Shown: piece after piece, positions 54,738 through 63,849 of the stretch
How the letters are laid out: every line of letters begins with the position of its first letter
Position numbering within the stretch: the stretch's first letter is position 1
NCBI GenBank assembly: GCA_002697345.1
Contig: NZVE01000052.1
Location: 30,254-94,253 of the forward strand
Direction: 5' to 3'
Length of the DNA stretch: 64,000 nucleotides
Origin: Paracoccaceae bacterium
GTDB lineage: Bacteria; Pseudomonadota; Alphaproteobacteria; Rhodobacterales; Rhodobacteraceae
Position numbers and translations under genes: made by a program
Notes under the pieces: generated by a model
What the model saw: the letters and a program-made list of their open reading frames with translations, nothing else
Databases searched by the model: none
What the model was told of the DNA's origin: nothing

Positions 54738-56507
54738 ATGAAAATGACTACAGAAGAAGCATTTGTAAAAACATTACAAATGCACGGTATCAGCCAAGCA
54801 TTTGGCATCATTGGATCAGCGATGATGCCAATATCAGATTTATTTCCAGCGGCAGGAATCAAGTTCTGGGATTGTGCGCATGAAGGTAGCGCTGGGATGA
54901 TGGCAGACGGTTACACACGCGTAACTGGGCAGGTTTCAATGATGATTGCTCAAAATGGTCCTGGAATAACTAACTTTGTTACAGCGGTAAAAACTGCGTA
55001 CTGGAATCATACACCCCTACTTCTAGTAACACCTCAAGCTGCTAATAAAACTATTGGACAAGGTGGTTTTCAAGAGGTTGAGCAGATGAAACTATTTGAA
55101 GATATGGTAGCTTATCAAGAAGAGGTTCGTGATCCATCCAGAATTGCAGAAGTTTTAAATAGAGTAATTCAAAAAGCTAAAAGAGCTAGCGCGCCAGCTC
55201 AAATTAATGTTCCAAGAGATTACTGGACTCAAGTGGTTGATATTGAACTTCCAGCAATCGTTGATTTTGAGCTTCCGTCTGGAGGAGAAAAAGCATTATC
55301 AGATGCAGCTCAACTACTGAGTACCGCTTCGTTTCCGGTAATTCTAAATGGAGCAGGTGTCGTACTTTCAGGTGGGATTAAAGCATCAATGGAATTAGCA
55401 GAACGACTAGATGCACCTGTATGTTGTGGTTATCAACACAATGATGCATTCCCAGGATCTCATCCACTATTTGCGGGGCCATTAGGTTACAACGGGTCTA
55501 AAGCAGGTATGGAGTTAATATCAAAAGCGGATGTTGTCTTAGGTCTAGGAACACGGTTGAACCCATTCTCTACGCTACCTGGGTATGGCATTGATTATTG
55601 GCCAGTAAATGCAAAAATAATTCAGGTAGATTTAAACCCTGATCGAATTGGTCTAACAAAGCCAGTCTCAATTGGGATTGTTGGTGACGCAAAAAAAGTT
55701 GCAGAAGGCATTCTAAATAATCTAACGTCCGAAGCTGGTGATAAAAACAGAAGTGAACGTAAAGCACTCATTGCACAAACAAAATCCGCATGGGCTCAAG
55801 AGCTTACTTCATTAGATCATGAAGAGGATGATCCAGGCACAACGTGGAATGAACGAGCACGTGATCGTCAACCAAAGCATATGTCTCCAAGACAAGCTTG
55901 GCGCGCAATTCAAAGTGCTCTCCCAAAAGATGCCATTATTAGCTCAGACATTGGAAACAACTGTGCCATTGGAAATGCCTACCCATCATTTGAGGAAGGA
56001 AGGAAATATTTAGCTCCAGGTCTTTTTGGACCTTGTGGCTACGGTTTTCCAGCAATAGCAGGAGCAAAGATTGGAAAGCCAAATATACCAGTTGTAGGTT
56101 TTGCAGGAGATGGCGCATTCGGTATTTCAATGAATGAGATGACAGCTGTTGGTAGGGGGGACTGGCCAGCGATAACCATGATAATATTTAGAAATTATCA
56201 ATGGGGCGCAGAGAAAAGAAATACTACCTTATGGTTTGATGATAATTTTGTAGGGACTGAGCTAAACCTCGATGTGCGTTATGCTGATATAGCTAAGGCA
56301 TGTGGTTTGTACGGAGTTCAGGTAACAACAATGGAACAATTAACTGAAGAACTTGATAAAGCCATAAAAGCACAAATGAATGAGAATAAGACAACATTCT
56401 TAGAAGTTGTTTTAAATCAAGAATTAGGTGAGCCTTTCAGAAGAGATGCTATGAAAAAGCCATCACATGTGGCAGGTATTTCAATGACAGATATGGCTGC
56501 AGAATAA
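54738..56507 (+). CDS. xsc: Sulfoacetaldehyde acetyltransferase
   Basis: A 589-residue thiamine-diphosphate enzyme: sulfoacetaldehyde plus phosphate gives sulfite plus acetyl phosphate. It begins MTTEEAFVKTLQMHGISQAFGIIGSAMMP, the Xsc signature; the cofactor-activating Glu is in CAHEGSAGMMADGY; the ThDP/Mg motif is GDGAFGISMNEMTAV (from about 457), followed by FRNYQWGAEKRN. GGAGAA precedes the ATG. Feeds both Pta (carbon) and Apr/Sat (sulfur). Confidence 0.96.
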   Translation: MKMTTEEAFVKTLQMHGISQAFGIIGSAMMPISDLFPAAGIKFWDCAHEGSAGMMADGYTRVTGQVSMMIAQNGPGITNFVTAVKTAYWNHTPLLLVTPQAANKTIGQGGFQEVEQMKLFEDMVAYQEEVRDPSRIAEVLNRVIQKAKRASAPAQINVPRDYWTQVVDIELPAIVDFELPSGGEKALSDAAQLLSTASFPVILNGAGVVLSGGIKASMELAERLDAPVCCGYQHNDAFPGSHPLFAGPLGYNGSKAGMELISKADVVLGLGTRLNPFSTLPGYGIDYWPVNAKIIQVDLNPDRIGLTKPVSIGIVGDAKKVAEGILNNLTSEAGDKNRSERKALIAQTKSAWAQELTSLDHEEDDPGTTWNERARDRQPKHMSPRQAWRAIQSALPKDAIISSDIGNNCAIGNAYPSFEEGRKYLAPGLFGPCGYGFPAIAGAKIGKPNIPVVGFAGDGAFGISMNEMTAVGRGDWPAITMIIFRNYQWGAEKRNTTLWFDDNFVGTELNLDVRYADIAKACGLYGVQVTTMEQLTEELDKAIKAQMNENKTTFLEVVLNQELGEPFRRDAMKKPSHVAGISMTDMAAE

Positions 56508-56587
56508 ACTTAACAATAAGTTGGTTTTAATTTAAATATACTTAATAGTTGAGTTTTAAAACTTAGTGGAAACGGAGAAAATCTTCG

Positions 56588-57517
56588 ATGATAAAAGAAA
56601 CTCCGTTCCTTTCTCAAATTTCACCTATTTGTCCAAAAGACTTACTAAATAACGCAAAAAAAAAATTTATTAAGCCAGTAATTGCGATAGCAGGAGCAGC
56701 TCATAAGTTGCCAATGTTAGCTGCAAAAGAGGCTGTCTTAGAACAAATTATGACTCCAATATTTGTTGGTGAAAAGGCTTTAATAAAGTCGTGTGCCAGT
56801 GACCTAAATTGGGATATCTCAAACTTTCAAATTATAAATGTAACTGGTGAAACAGAATCTGCAGAAACTGCCGCTAAGTTATGCGGAGATGGGAAAGCAG
56901 ATATTCTGATGAAAGGTCAGGTACATACCGACCTTTTTATAAAATCTGTACTGGATAAAAAATCTGGGTTACGGACAAAACAAAGGTTAATTCATGTCTT
57001 TCATATATCACATCCCAATGGTGGTAATCCTTTATTAATTTCAGATGCCGCTATTAATGTTTCACCAGATCTGCAAACTCGTAAAGATGCTACGATTCAG
57101 ATCGTTAAGCTACTCAAATCTCTAGGCAATAAAGAACCTAGAGTCGCATTTTTATCGGCCACAGAATCAATTCTAAAGTCAGTACCCTCATCTTTAGAAG
57201 CTAATATACTGTGTGAGTGGTGTTCAAAAAATATTAACAATGCACATTTTTCAGGACCATTAGCTCTAGATACATTACTTTCCTACAACGCGGCTGTCAC
57301 AAAAGGTCTTCAAGAAAATCCAGTGGTAGGTCAACCTGATGCAATTATTGTTCCTGACATTGTATCAGGAAATGTTCTTTTTAAATCTCTGGTATATCTT
57401 TCTGGAGGCTGCGCAGCCGGATTAGTATTAGGAGCAAAAGTTCCCTTACTTCTAACAAGTCGGGCAGATCCCCCAGCAGCTAGATTAGCATCAATAGCTC
57501 TTGCAACATTAATCTAA
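56588..57517 (+). CDS. pta: Phosphate acetyltransferase
   Basis: A 309-residue single-domain phosphotransacetylase (short Pta/PTA-PTB type) that turns acetyl phosphate into acetyl-CoA. Landmarks: GAAHKLPMLAAKEAV, DILMKGQVHTDLF, RLIHVFHIS, GPLALDTLLSYNAA, and the C-terminal GGCAAGLVLGAKVPLLLTSRAD. GGAGAA is upstream. Directly after xsc, its usual partner. Confidence 0.94.
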   Translation: MIKETPFLSQISPICPKDLLNNAKKKFIKPVIAIAGAAHKLPMLAAKEAVLEQIMTPIFVGEKALIKSCASDLNWDISNFQIINVTGETESAETAAKLCGDGKADILMKGQVHTDLFIKSVLDKKSGLRTKQRLIHVFHISHPNGGNPLLISDAAINVSPDLQTRKDATIQIVKLLKSLGNKEPRVAFLSATESILKSVPSSLEANILCEWCSKNINNAHFSGPLALDTLLSYNAAVTKGLQENPVVGQPDAIIVPDIVSGNVLFKSLVYLSGGCAAGLVLGAKVPLLLTSRADPPAARLASIALATLI

Positions 57518-57702
57518 AAAAGAAAGCTTATCTTACAATTAATGTTCCTATTAAAAGAAGATTCCACAACAGTGCGACAACAACACACACCGGTTAACAA
57601 CTGTAAATTAAAGGGCTTGTATTGACAATTTTTTGTGTTTACCTGATGCTTTTTTTCTGAGAAATATACAAAAATAGAGAACCTCCAAAGTGAAATCTTT
57701 TA

Positions 57703-58869
57703 ATGTTAGTTAACCCCCACGGCCAAGGTAATTTAATGCCTCTTCTTGTTTCAGAAGACACTAGGCCCGAAGAATTAAGACGTGCAGAATCATTTGTAAA
57801 AGTTCTACTATCGACTAGAGAGCTATCAGATTTATTAATGTTAGCGATGGGCGCTTATACGCCTTTAAAAGGCTTTATGGGTGAAGAAGATTGGCGCGGT
57901 TGCTGTTCAGATATGACTACGTCAGATGGTATATTTTGGCCGATCCCTATTACCCTTTCAACATCGGAAGAGATAAGTAGTTCAATAAAGATTGGTGATG
58001 AAGTTGCCTTAGTTAATGATAGTTTAAAAATCTTCGGCACCCTAAAAGTTGAACAAAAATATAACATTGATAAAAATTATGAGTGTTTACATGTTTTTCG
58101 TACAGCAGATGCAGCTCACCCAGGGGTGGCGAAGATTTTAGATCAAGGAAAAGTAAACTTAGCGGGTCCAGTAAAAGTTTTTGACGAAGATCATTATCCA
58201 GAAACATATAAAGGATTGTACTATAAACCGAGCCAAACTCGCGCGCTATTTGAGGAAAACGGTTGGTCAACAGTAGCAGCTTTTCAAACTCGCAACCCTA
58301 TGCATCGTAGTCACGAATATCTTGCGAAAATTGCTGTTGAGCTCTGTGATGGGTTACTAATTCATCAGGTTTTAGGAGCATTAAAGCCGGGAGATATTCC
58401 AGCGGACGTCAGAGTTGAATCGATTAACAGCTTGGTTAAGAATTATTTTGTTCAGGGAACTGTTGTCCAAGCAGGTTATCCAATCGAAATGAGATATGGC
58501 GGACCAAGAGAGGCATTATTACACGCAGTTTTTAGACAAAACTTTGGATGCTCGCATCTAGTAGTTGGGCGTGATCATGCTGGTGCTGGTAAATACTATG
58601 GCCCTTTTGATGCTCACAAGATTTTTGATGAAATTCCCTCCGAAAGTTTAGAGACAAAAGCTATCAAAATTGATATTACTTTTTATTGCTACAAGTGTCA
58701 TGGGATGGCTACAGGTAGAACTTGTCCACATGGCGAAGAAGACCGATTAAATGTTTCAGGTACGAGGTTGAGAGAAATGCTTGCAAATAACGAGGCTGTT
58801 CCAACTGAATTTAGTAGACCCGAGGTTCTTGAAGTTTTACAGAAGTATTATTATAACGCTGATAACTAA
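57703..58869 (+). CDS. sat: Sulfate adenylyltransferase, dissimilatory type (ATP sulfurylase)
   Basis: A 388-residue monofunctional ATP sulfurylase of the homo-oligomeric type. Motifs: [13 protein letters not shown] (nucleotide-binding QxRNPxHxxH), [19 protein letters not shown], and a [18 protein letters not shown] zinc-type knuckle also seen in dissimilatory Sat of sulfur oxidisers and sulfate reducers. There is no fused APS-kinase domain and no cysDN pair. Beside aprMBA it is expected to run in the ATP-forming direction (APS + PPi to ATP + sulfate). The stretch between pta and sat (185 bases) may hold its own promoter. Confidence 0.93.
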   Translation: MLVNPHGQGNLMPLLVSEDTRPEELRRAESFVKVLLSTRELSDLLMLAMGAYTPLKGFMGEEDWRGCCSDMTTSDGIFWPIPITLSTSEEISSSIKIGDEVALVNDSLKIFGTLKVEQKYNIDKNYECLHVFRTADAAHPGVAKILDQGKVNLAGPVKVFDEDHYPETYKGLYYKPSQTRALFEENGWSTVAAFQTRNPMHRSHEYLAKIAVELCDGLLIHQVLGALKPGDIPADVRVESINSLVKNYFVQGTVVQAGYPIEMRYGGPREALLHAVFRQNFGCSHLVVGRDHAGAGKYYGPFDAHKIFDEIPSESLETKAIKIDITFYCYKCHGMATGRTCPHGEEDRLNVSGTRLREMLANNEAVPTEFSRPEVLEVLQKYYYNADN

Positions 58870-58925
58870 AATAAGAAAACTTAGAAAGTACCAAGCCACA
58901 ATTTAATGAAGCTAGGAAATACAAT

Positions 58926-59711
58926 ATGTTTGATATAAATCCCTTTGCCCAACTTTCTTCATCAGTACCACCTCTTGTAATGCAATTATTTGTGATAGTG
59001 ATGATCCTCATGGTTGCTGGTGGTACTTTGTTTGATATCATTCATAAAGGAAGTGCCAAGTACTTTTTCCAACTTGTCAATAAGAGTAGGACTAATGCCA
59101 CAATTAACACTAGTGCTGGAGAAAAATTAGCTGTCGTTGTCAAGACAACAGCTCATGATGTTTTAACATCAGGAGAGTTTTGTAGTACTCGACGAAGAAT
59201 TGCTCACCTTTTAACAATGTACGGTTTCATTATTTATGTAGTTTCAACAGTGATAATGGTATTCAGTTATTCATCATTAGATACCCTAACTCCTGCGATT
59301 CTGCCCTACCTTTGGTGGTTGGGAGGTGCAATGATTTGTATTGGAGGTTACTGGTTTTGGTTTTTTATCAGGGTTGATGTCTCTGCAGAGGGAAATTCTC
59401 CATTTCGATTAGTTCGAGCCGATTTGTTTGTTGTTTCACTTATGGCAAGTGTCACTTTTGGTTTAATCTGGGCTTATTTACAAGGTAATGGTAATTCCTG
59501 GTCAACTCTCGTTTTAGCCCTATACTTGATTACCACTCTTGTATTTTTTGGTTCAGTGCCTTGGTCAAAATTCTCACATATGTTTTTTAAACCAGCAGCC
59601 GCGTATCAAAAAAACTTAGCTGTCGCAAATGGTGGACGACGTAATTTACCCCCGCCATCTGATAGTCCGGCAATATACGGCAAAGCTCAACGCCATACCC
59701 ATAACTATTAA
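58926..59711 (+). CDS. aprM: APS reductase membrane anchor AprM
   Basis: A 261-residue integral membrane protein with about five helices (near 16-36, 96-118, 128-150, 165-184, 193-213). It resembles AprM, found with aprBA in SAR11 and phototrophic sulfur oxidisers, which is thought to pass electrons from AprBA to the quinone pool. Several conserved-looking histidines occur (VKTTAHDVL, RRIAHLLTMYG, KFSHMFFKP). Located immediately upstream of aprB, as expected. Confidence 0.9.
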   Translation: MFDINPFAQLSSSVPPLVMQLFVIVMILMVAGGTLFDIIHKGSAKYFFQLVNKSRTNATINTSAGEKLAVVVKTTAHDVLTSGEFCSTRRRIAHLLTMYGFIIYVVSTVIMVFSYSSLDTLTPAILPYLWWLGGAMICIGGYWFWFFIRVDVSAEGNSPFRLVRADLFVVSLMASVTFGLIWAYLQGNGNSWSTLVLALYLITTLVFFGSVPWSKFSHMFFKPAAAYQKNLAVANGGRRNLPPPSDSPAIYGKAQRHTHNY

Positions 59712-59761
59712 TCGCTATATTAATTAAAACTGAATAGACCTTTAAACAGGAGTTAAAACAC

Positions 59762-60223
59762 ATGCCAACATTCGTTTATATGACAAGTTGTGACGGTTGC
59801 GGTCACTGTGTAGATATATGTCCCTCAGACATTATGCACATTGATCCAGTAACTCGTCGCGCAGTAAACATAGAACCAAACTTTTGCTGGGAGTGTTATT
59901 CCTGTGTTAAGGCTTGCCCTCAAAATGCTATAGACGTCCGTGGGTATGCAGACTTTGCGCCGATGGGTCATAGTGTTCGTTGCTTGCGGGAAGAAGAAAA
60001 AGGTACAATTTCGTGGAAACTTAAGTTTCGTGATGGACGAGTAAAGGATTTTGTATCTCCAATAAGGACTACACCCTGGGGATCAATCAAAGCTGTGACA
60101 GAATATAGTGCACCTAGTGACGCAGCCTTTGATTCGCAAGAACTGGCGCATGAGCCAGAATATCTAAAAATTGAAGGTGGCCTTCCAACCTACTCAGGTA
60201 AATTTAAAGAAGGAGTCGTATAA
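59762..60223 (+). CDS. aprB: Adenylylsulfate reductase beta subunit
   Basis: A 153-residue ferredoxin-like subunit carrying two 4Fe-4S clusters. The cysteine motifs are CDGCGHCVDICPSDIMHI and CWECYSCVKACPQNAIDV. The C-terminal extension wraps around AprA in known structures. AGGAG is upstream. Its stop overlaps the aprA start (TAATG), so the two subunits are translationally coupled. It transfers electrons between AprA and AprM. Confidence 0.96.
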   Translation: MPTFVYMTSCDGCGHCVDICPSDIMHIDPVTRRAVNIEPNFCWECYSCVKACPQNAIDVRGYADFAPMGHSVRCLREEEKGTISWKLKFRDGRVKDFVSPIRTTPWGSIKAVTEYSAPSDAAFDSQELAHEPEYLKIEGGLPTYSGKFKEGVV

Positions 60224-62058
60224 TGGCTCGAAGAAAGACAATATACGTAGATTCAGACATTCTGGTTGTAGGTGGTGGATTTGGTGGTTGTGGAGCAGCA
60301 TACGAGTCAAGATATTGGGGTCGTGACAAAAAAGTTGTTGTTGTTGAAAAAGCAAATATCGAACGGAGCGGTGCCGTTGCACAAGGGCTTTATGCGATTA
60401 ACTGCTACATGGGTATGCAGTGGGGTGAAAACACTCCAGAAGATTACGTCCGTTATCAACGTAACGACCTAATGGGTTTAGTTCGTGAGGATCTTGGTTA
60501 CGACATCGGTCGACATGTTGATTCAACAGTACATATGTTTGAAGAATGGGGTTTGCCAATCATGACGGACCCAGAAACTGGTCGCTATCAAAGAGAAGGT
60601 AAGTGGCAAATCATGATACATGGTGAAAGCTACAAACCTATCGTAGCTGAGGCTGCCCGCAAAGCAGCAACAGAAGTCTATAATCGTATAATGGTTACAC
60701 ATTTACTTATGGACAAGAAAAAGAAAAACCGAGTTGCAGGAGCAGTTGGCTTTAACGTGCGTACAGGGGATTTTTATGTATTTAGATCTAAAGCAGTAAT
60801 TATAGCAGCTGGTGGAGCGTCCCATATCTTTAAACCTCACTCAGCAGGAGAAGGCATGGGTAGGACATGGTATGCGCCATGGAGTAGTGCATCCGCGTAC
60901 GCATTGCCCATCTTAACTGGGGCAAAAATGACTCAAATGGAAAACCGAATTGTGTTAACACGGTTTAAAGACGGTTATGGTCCTGTAGGAGCATACTTTC
61001 TTCACTTGAAAACAACTACAGAAAATGCCTATGGGGAAGCTTATGAGGCAAAATGGCGTTCTTCAATTGAAGATATGGTAGGAGATTATGTAAATCATGA
61101 GCCTACCCCCACTTGTCTACGAAACCACGCATTCTTAAAGGAAGTGGAGGCTGGAAGAGGACCGATCAGGATGGTAACGAAGGAGGCCTTTAAGGATCCC
61201 CATAAAGAAGTAATTGGTTGGGAAAATTTCTTAGGTATGACAATTGGCCAAGCGGTTGTATGGGCAGCAAACAATATTGACCCCAAAGAAACAAATCCTG
61301 AGCTGGTAATGTCTGAACCATACGTTATGGGATCTCACGCCACATGTTCTGGAGCTTGGGCGAGTGGCCCAGAAGATTATGCCCCAGATGAATACCAGTG
61401 GGGATATAATAGAATGATGACTGTTGATGGACTATTTGGAGCAGGTGATACCCTTGGAGGGACACCCCATAAGTTTTCTTCAGGCTCCTTTACTGAAGGA
61501 CGAATAGCAGGTAAGGCCGCAAATAAATACATAAATGATTTAGGCACAGATCAACCAGAAGTCAGTGAGCAGGAATATGAAACTCTAAAGCAAATTATAT
61601 ATCAGCCTCTAGAAACTTATCGTGTTGGTCGTAATGAAATAACTGCAGGTACAGTGTCACCAAGCTATTTGCTACCGCTTTCAGGTTTACAGAGGCTCGA
61701 AAAAATTATGGATGAATATGTTGGTGGTGCTGGCACACGATATATGACTAATGAGCCAATGCTTACACGAGGTTTAGAACTTCTAAAAATGCTTAAAGAG
61801 GATTTAGCGTTCTTGGGAGCAGATAGTCTTCATCAGCTCCAGAGATCTTGGGAGCTCCATCACAGGGTAATCGCGTCTGAATGTGTAACTCATCACACAA
61901 TGTATAGAAAAGAGACGCGTTGGCCAGGATACTATTATCGTGGTGATCATCCGCAACTTGATGATAAAGACTGGCATTGCTTCACTTTATCTAGCTACAA
62001 TCAGGAGGCCGACGAATATTCTATGGAGAGCGCACCAGTGCATCATATTGTAGACTAA
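60223..62058 (+). CDS. aprA: Adenylylsulfate reductase alpha subunit
   Basis: A 611-residue FAD catalytic subunit. FAD motif LVVGGGFGGCGAAYE; ERSGAVAQGLYAINCYMG, IHGESYKPIVAEAARKA, and GDTLGGTPHKFSSGSFTEGR are AprA landmarks. It interconverts APS and sulfite plus AMP; with AprM and Sat alongside, and with no dsrAB or other sulfate-reduction genes, the oxidative direction is expected. Sulfite from Xsc is the obvious feed. GGAG is upstream of the ATG. Confidence 0.96.
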   Translation: MARRKTIYVDSDILVVGGGFGGCGAAYESRYWGRDKKVVVVEKANIERSGAVAQGLYAINCYMGMQWGENTPEDYVRYQRNDLMGLVREDLGYDIGRHVDSTVHMFEEWGLPIMTDPETGRYQREGKWQIMIHGESYKPIVAEAARKAATEVYNRIMVTHLLMDKKKKNRVAGAVGFNVRTGDFYVFRSKAVIIAAGGASHIFKPHSAGEGMGRTWYAPWSSASAYALPILTGAKMTQMENRIVLTRFKDGYGPVGAYFLHLKTTTENAYGEAYEAKWRSSIEDMVGDYVNHEPTPTCLRNHAFLKEVEAGRGPIRMVTKEAFKDPHKEVIGWENFLGMTIGQAVVWAANNIDPKETNPELVMSEPYVMGSHATCSGAWASGPEDYAPDEYQWGYNRMMTVDGLFGAGDTLGGTPHKFSSGSFTEGRIAGKAANKYINDLGTDQPEVSEQEYETLKQIIYQPLETYRVGRNEITAGTVSPSYLLPLSGLQRLEKIMDEYVGGAGTRYMTNEPMLTRGLELLKMLKEDLAFLGADSLHQLQRSWELHHRVIASECVTHHTMYRKETRWPGYYYRGDHPQLDDKDWHCFTLSSYNQEADEYSMESAPVHHIVD

Positions 62059-62068
62059 GGTACAATAA

Positions 62069-62830
62069 ATGTTGGTAGCACATATTTCCGACACACATAT
62101 TATGGCACCAAAAGAACCTAATGAACGGTCACTAGAACGTATAAATTTCTTTCAGAGATGCGTAGACGATATTAATTCTTTAGGAACTATCCCAGATGTT
62201 GTTATACATACGGGTGACTTAACTGATAATGGTTTGCCGCGCGAATATATTGTAGCTAAAGATATTTTAAAGAGCTTAAATGTCCCCTTTTTTCTAACAC
62301 CAGGGAATCGAGATGGGAGCATGAGTATGATGGATTCTTGCGCTGAGGATCTTAATATTTCTAAAAACCATGATTCTATGGTTTATGCAGTTAATGAGTT
62401 TTCAATTCGACTCATCTCCGTAGACACATCATCAACTCGAGGACCAAAAGGGGACTTAAGCACAAAGAAATTACAAAAATTAAAGAACCTCTTAAACGAT
62501 TACCGAGATCAACCTACACTTCTGTTTATGCATCATCCCCCATTTAGTATCTCATTAGGTGACAGTTCATATTTTGAATATGATCAACCAGATTCCATAA
62601 GGAAGTTCTGCAATCTTATACAAAATTACAAACAGGTAATAGGTATTTTTTGTGGACATATTCATAGAACTTATAACACTACGCTTGGCAATATTGAAGC
62701 TAACGTCATGCCTTCAATAGCGTTAGATTTGTCACAAGAAAGAATTACTAACAAAGTACACTTACCTGTATATCACCTTCATAAGTTTTATGATGGGCTT
62801 AGATATGAAACTGAAATACGAAACACATAG
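62069..62830 (+). CDS. Metallophosphoesterase, class III cyclic-nucleotide phosphodiesterase-like
   Basis: A 253-residue calcineurin-like hydrolase. Metal motifs: HISDTHIM (D-x-H), HTGDLTDNG, TPGNRDG (GNRD), FMHHPPFS and CGHIHRTYNT. This set matches CpdA/Icc-type enzymes, which hydrolyse 3',5'-cAMP to AMP; phosphodiester or other nucleotide substrates are also possible. It starts 10 bases after the aprA stop and is very likely in the same transcript, an unexpected partner for apr genes. Confidence 0.82.
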   Translation: MLVAHISDTHIMAPKEPNERSLERINFFQRCVDDINSLGTIPDVVIHTGDLTDNGLPREYIVAKDILKSLNVPFFLTPGNRDGSMSMMDSCAEDLNISKNHDSMVYAVNEFSIRLISVDTSSTRGPKGDLSTKKLQKLKNLLNDYRDQPTLLFMHHPPFSISLGDSSYFEYDQPDSIRKFCNLIQNYKQVIGIFCGHIHRTYNTTLGNIEANVMPSIALDLSQERITNKVHLPVYHLHKFYDGLRYETEIRNT

Positions 62831-62872
62831 CTTTTTAACTAACCAAACATCTCTCTTAAAAGGAAATTGAAC

Positions 62873-63223
62873 ATGCAGGAAACAGAGGAAGTAATTTTTA
62901 ACACAATAAAAGATAATGGTGGGAATCGTTTAACACATTGTAGTATGGAGGATCATCCAGATATTGCTCTTGCAATTATGGGAGAAGACTTACCGCCTAA
63001 CTATGTTGGTCCTCCTGATTTATTAGGCAAATTTAATGTAGAAATTCCTTCTGAGACCGGAGAGATTGGTATTACTATCTGGTTTTCTACTCAAGAAGAT
63101 AATGATAAAATGTCTATGATAATTCAAAAATTTATCGAATGGAGATTTCCAAAACTAGTTATTACTAAAGATACCACTATGGGTGTCTATGAACCTGGAA
63201 AACTTACAGTTAAAGTAGATTAA
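62873..63223 (+). CDS. Small protein of unknown function following the apr genes
   Basis: A 116-residue cytoplasmic-type protein, acidic, with no signal or membrane segment and a single Cys (LTHCSMED). Segments such as DHPDIALAIMGEDLPPNYVG and GITIWFSTQEDNDKMSMIIQ suggest an alternating alpha/beta domain. ATG 62873 follows AAAGGA; a TTG two codons earlier is not preferred. It lies 42 bases after the phosphoesterase on the same strand. I do not recognise its family. Confidence 0.65.
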   Translation: MQETEEVIFNTIKDNGGNRLTHCSMEDHPDIALAIMGEDLPPNYVGPPDLLGKFNVEIPSETGEIGITIWFSTQEDNDKMSMIIQKFIEWRFPKLVITKDTTMGVYEPGKLTVKVD

Positions 63224-63231
63224 GCTAAAAG

Positions 63232-63849
63232 TTAATCCGTATCAATTAAACCAGCACCAGCTCCAAAACGGCGTGATATTTCGGAGGACGGAACATAGGT
63301 TTTTTTTGCAAGAATATCTAAGGCATCTATAACAGGGTCAGGAACAAGCTTCGGATCACCCAAATTAGATAAAACCTTCGTATTAGAGTGGCTGATTACT
63401 ACAGAACTATCTATTATCTTGAATGAAAAAAAACACTTATATTTATTTTGAGCATTAATAAGAAGGGGAAGAACTAATCTGTTCCATGGCATATCTCGTA
63501 AAACTACTGTTTGTACCCCACTGATTAGAGCATCGATAGCCATCGGTCCGCTAAGAATAAACTTGGCCCGATTAATTATGAGTATTTTATTATTCAAGCA
63601 TATCACAGGTTCATCCAAGGTATCGTATAAGGCACCAACAAAGAAACCCATCAAAACCTGATCTGACATAAGTACTGATGCCAAAGAGGCCATTTCAAAT
63701 GCGTGCCCGTTAGGTAAACCTCTTCCTAGACAAGCCTTAGAAATCAGCGTGCTGACTTCATTCACAGAGTAGGATTTAACTGGCCATGCTCCCTCTTGAT
63801 CGAGAAAGGTTTTCATCCAGTTCGTAATATATTTAGTATTTTTTTTCAT
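63232..63849 (-). CDS. DUF3726-like protein of unknown function
   Basis: A 205-residue protein. The N-terminal SYSVNEVSTLISKACLGRGLPNGHAFEMASLASVL and the closing SEISRRFGAGAGLIDTD match what I recall of DUF3726 (the GAGL-x-D end). ATG 63849 overlaps the stop of the upstream gene (ATGA on the minus strand), so the start eight codons earlier is rejected. Its stop is 8 bases from the end of the small unknown gene, converging with the apr operon. No function known. Confidence 0.6.
   Translation of the reverse strand: MKKNTKYITNWMKTFLDQEGAWPVKSYSVNEVSTLISKACLGRGLPNGHAFEMASLASVLMSDQVLMGFFVGALYDTLDEPVICLNNKILIINRAKFILSGPMAIDALISGVQTVVLRDMPWNRLVLPLLINAQNKYKCFFSFKIIDSSVVISHSNTKVLSNLGDPKLVPDPVIDALDILAKKTYVPSSEISRRFGAGAGLIDTD

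Noticed and set aside
58926..62058. aprMBA considered as part of a sulfate-reduction pathway.
   Set aside because: No dsrAB, qmo or other reductive genes are present; aprM and the sulfite-releasing xsc nearby favour oxidation.
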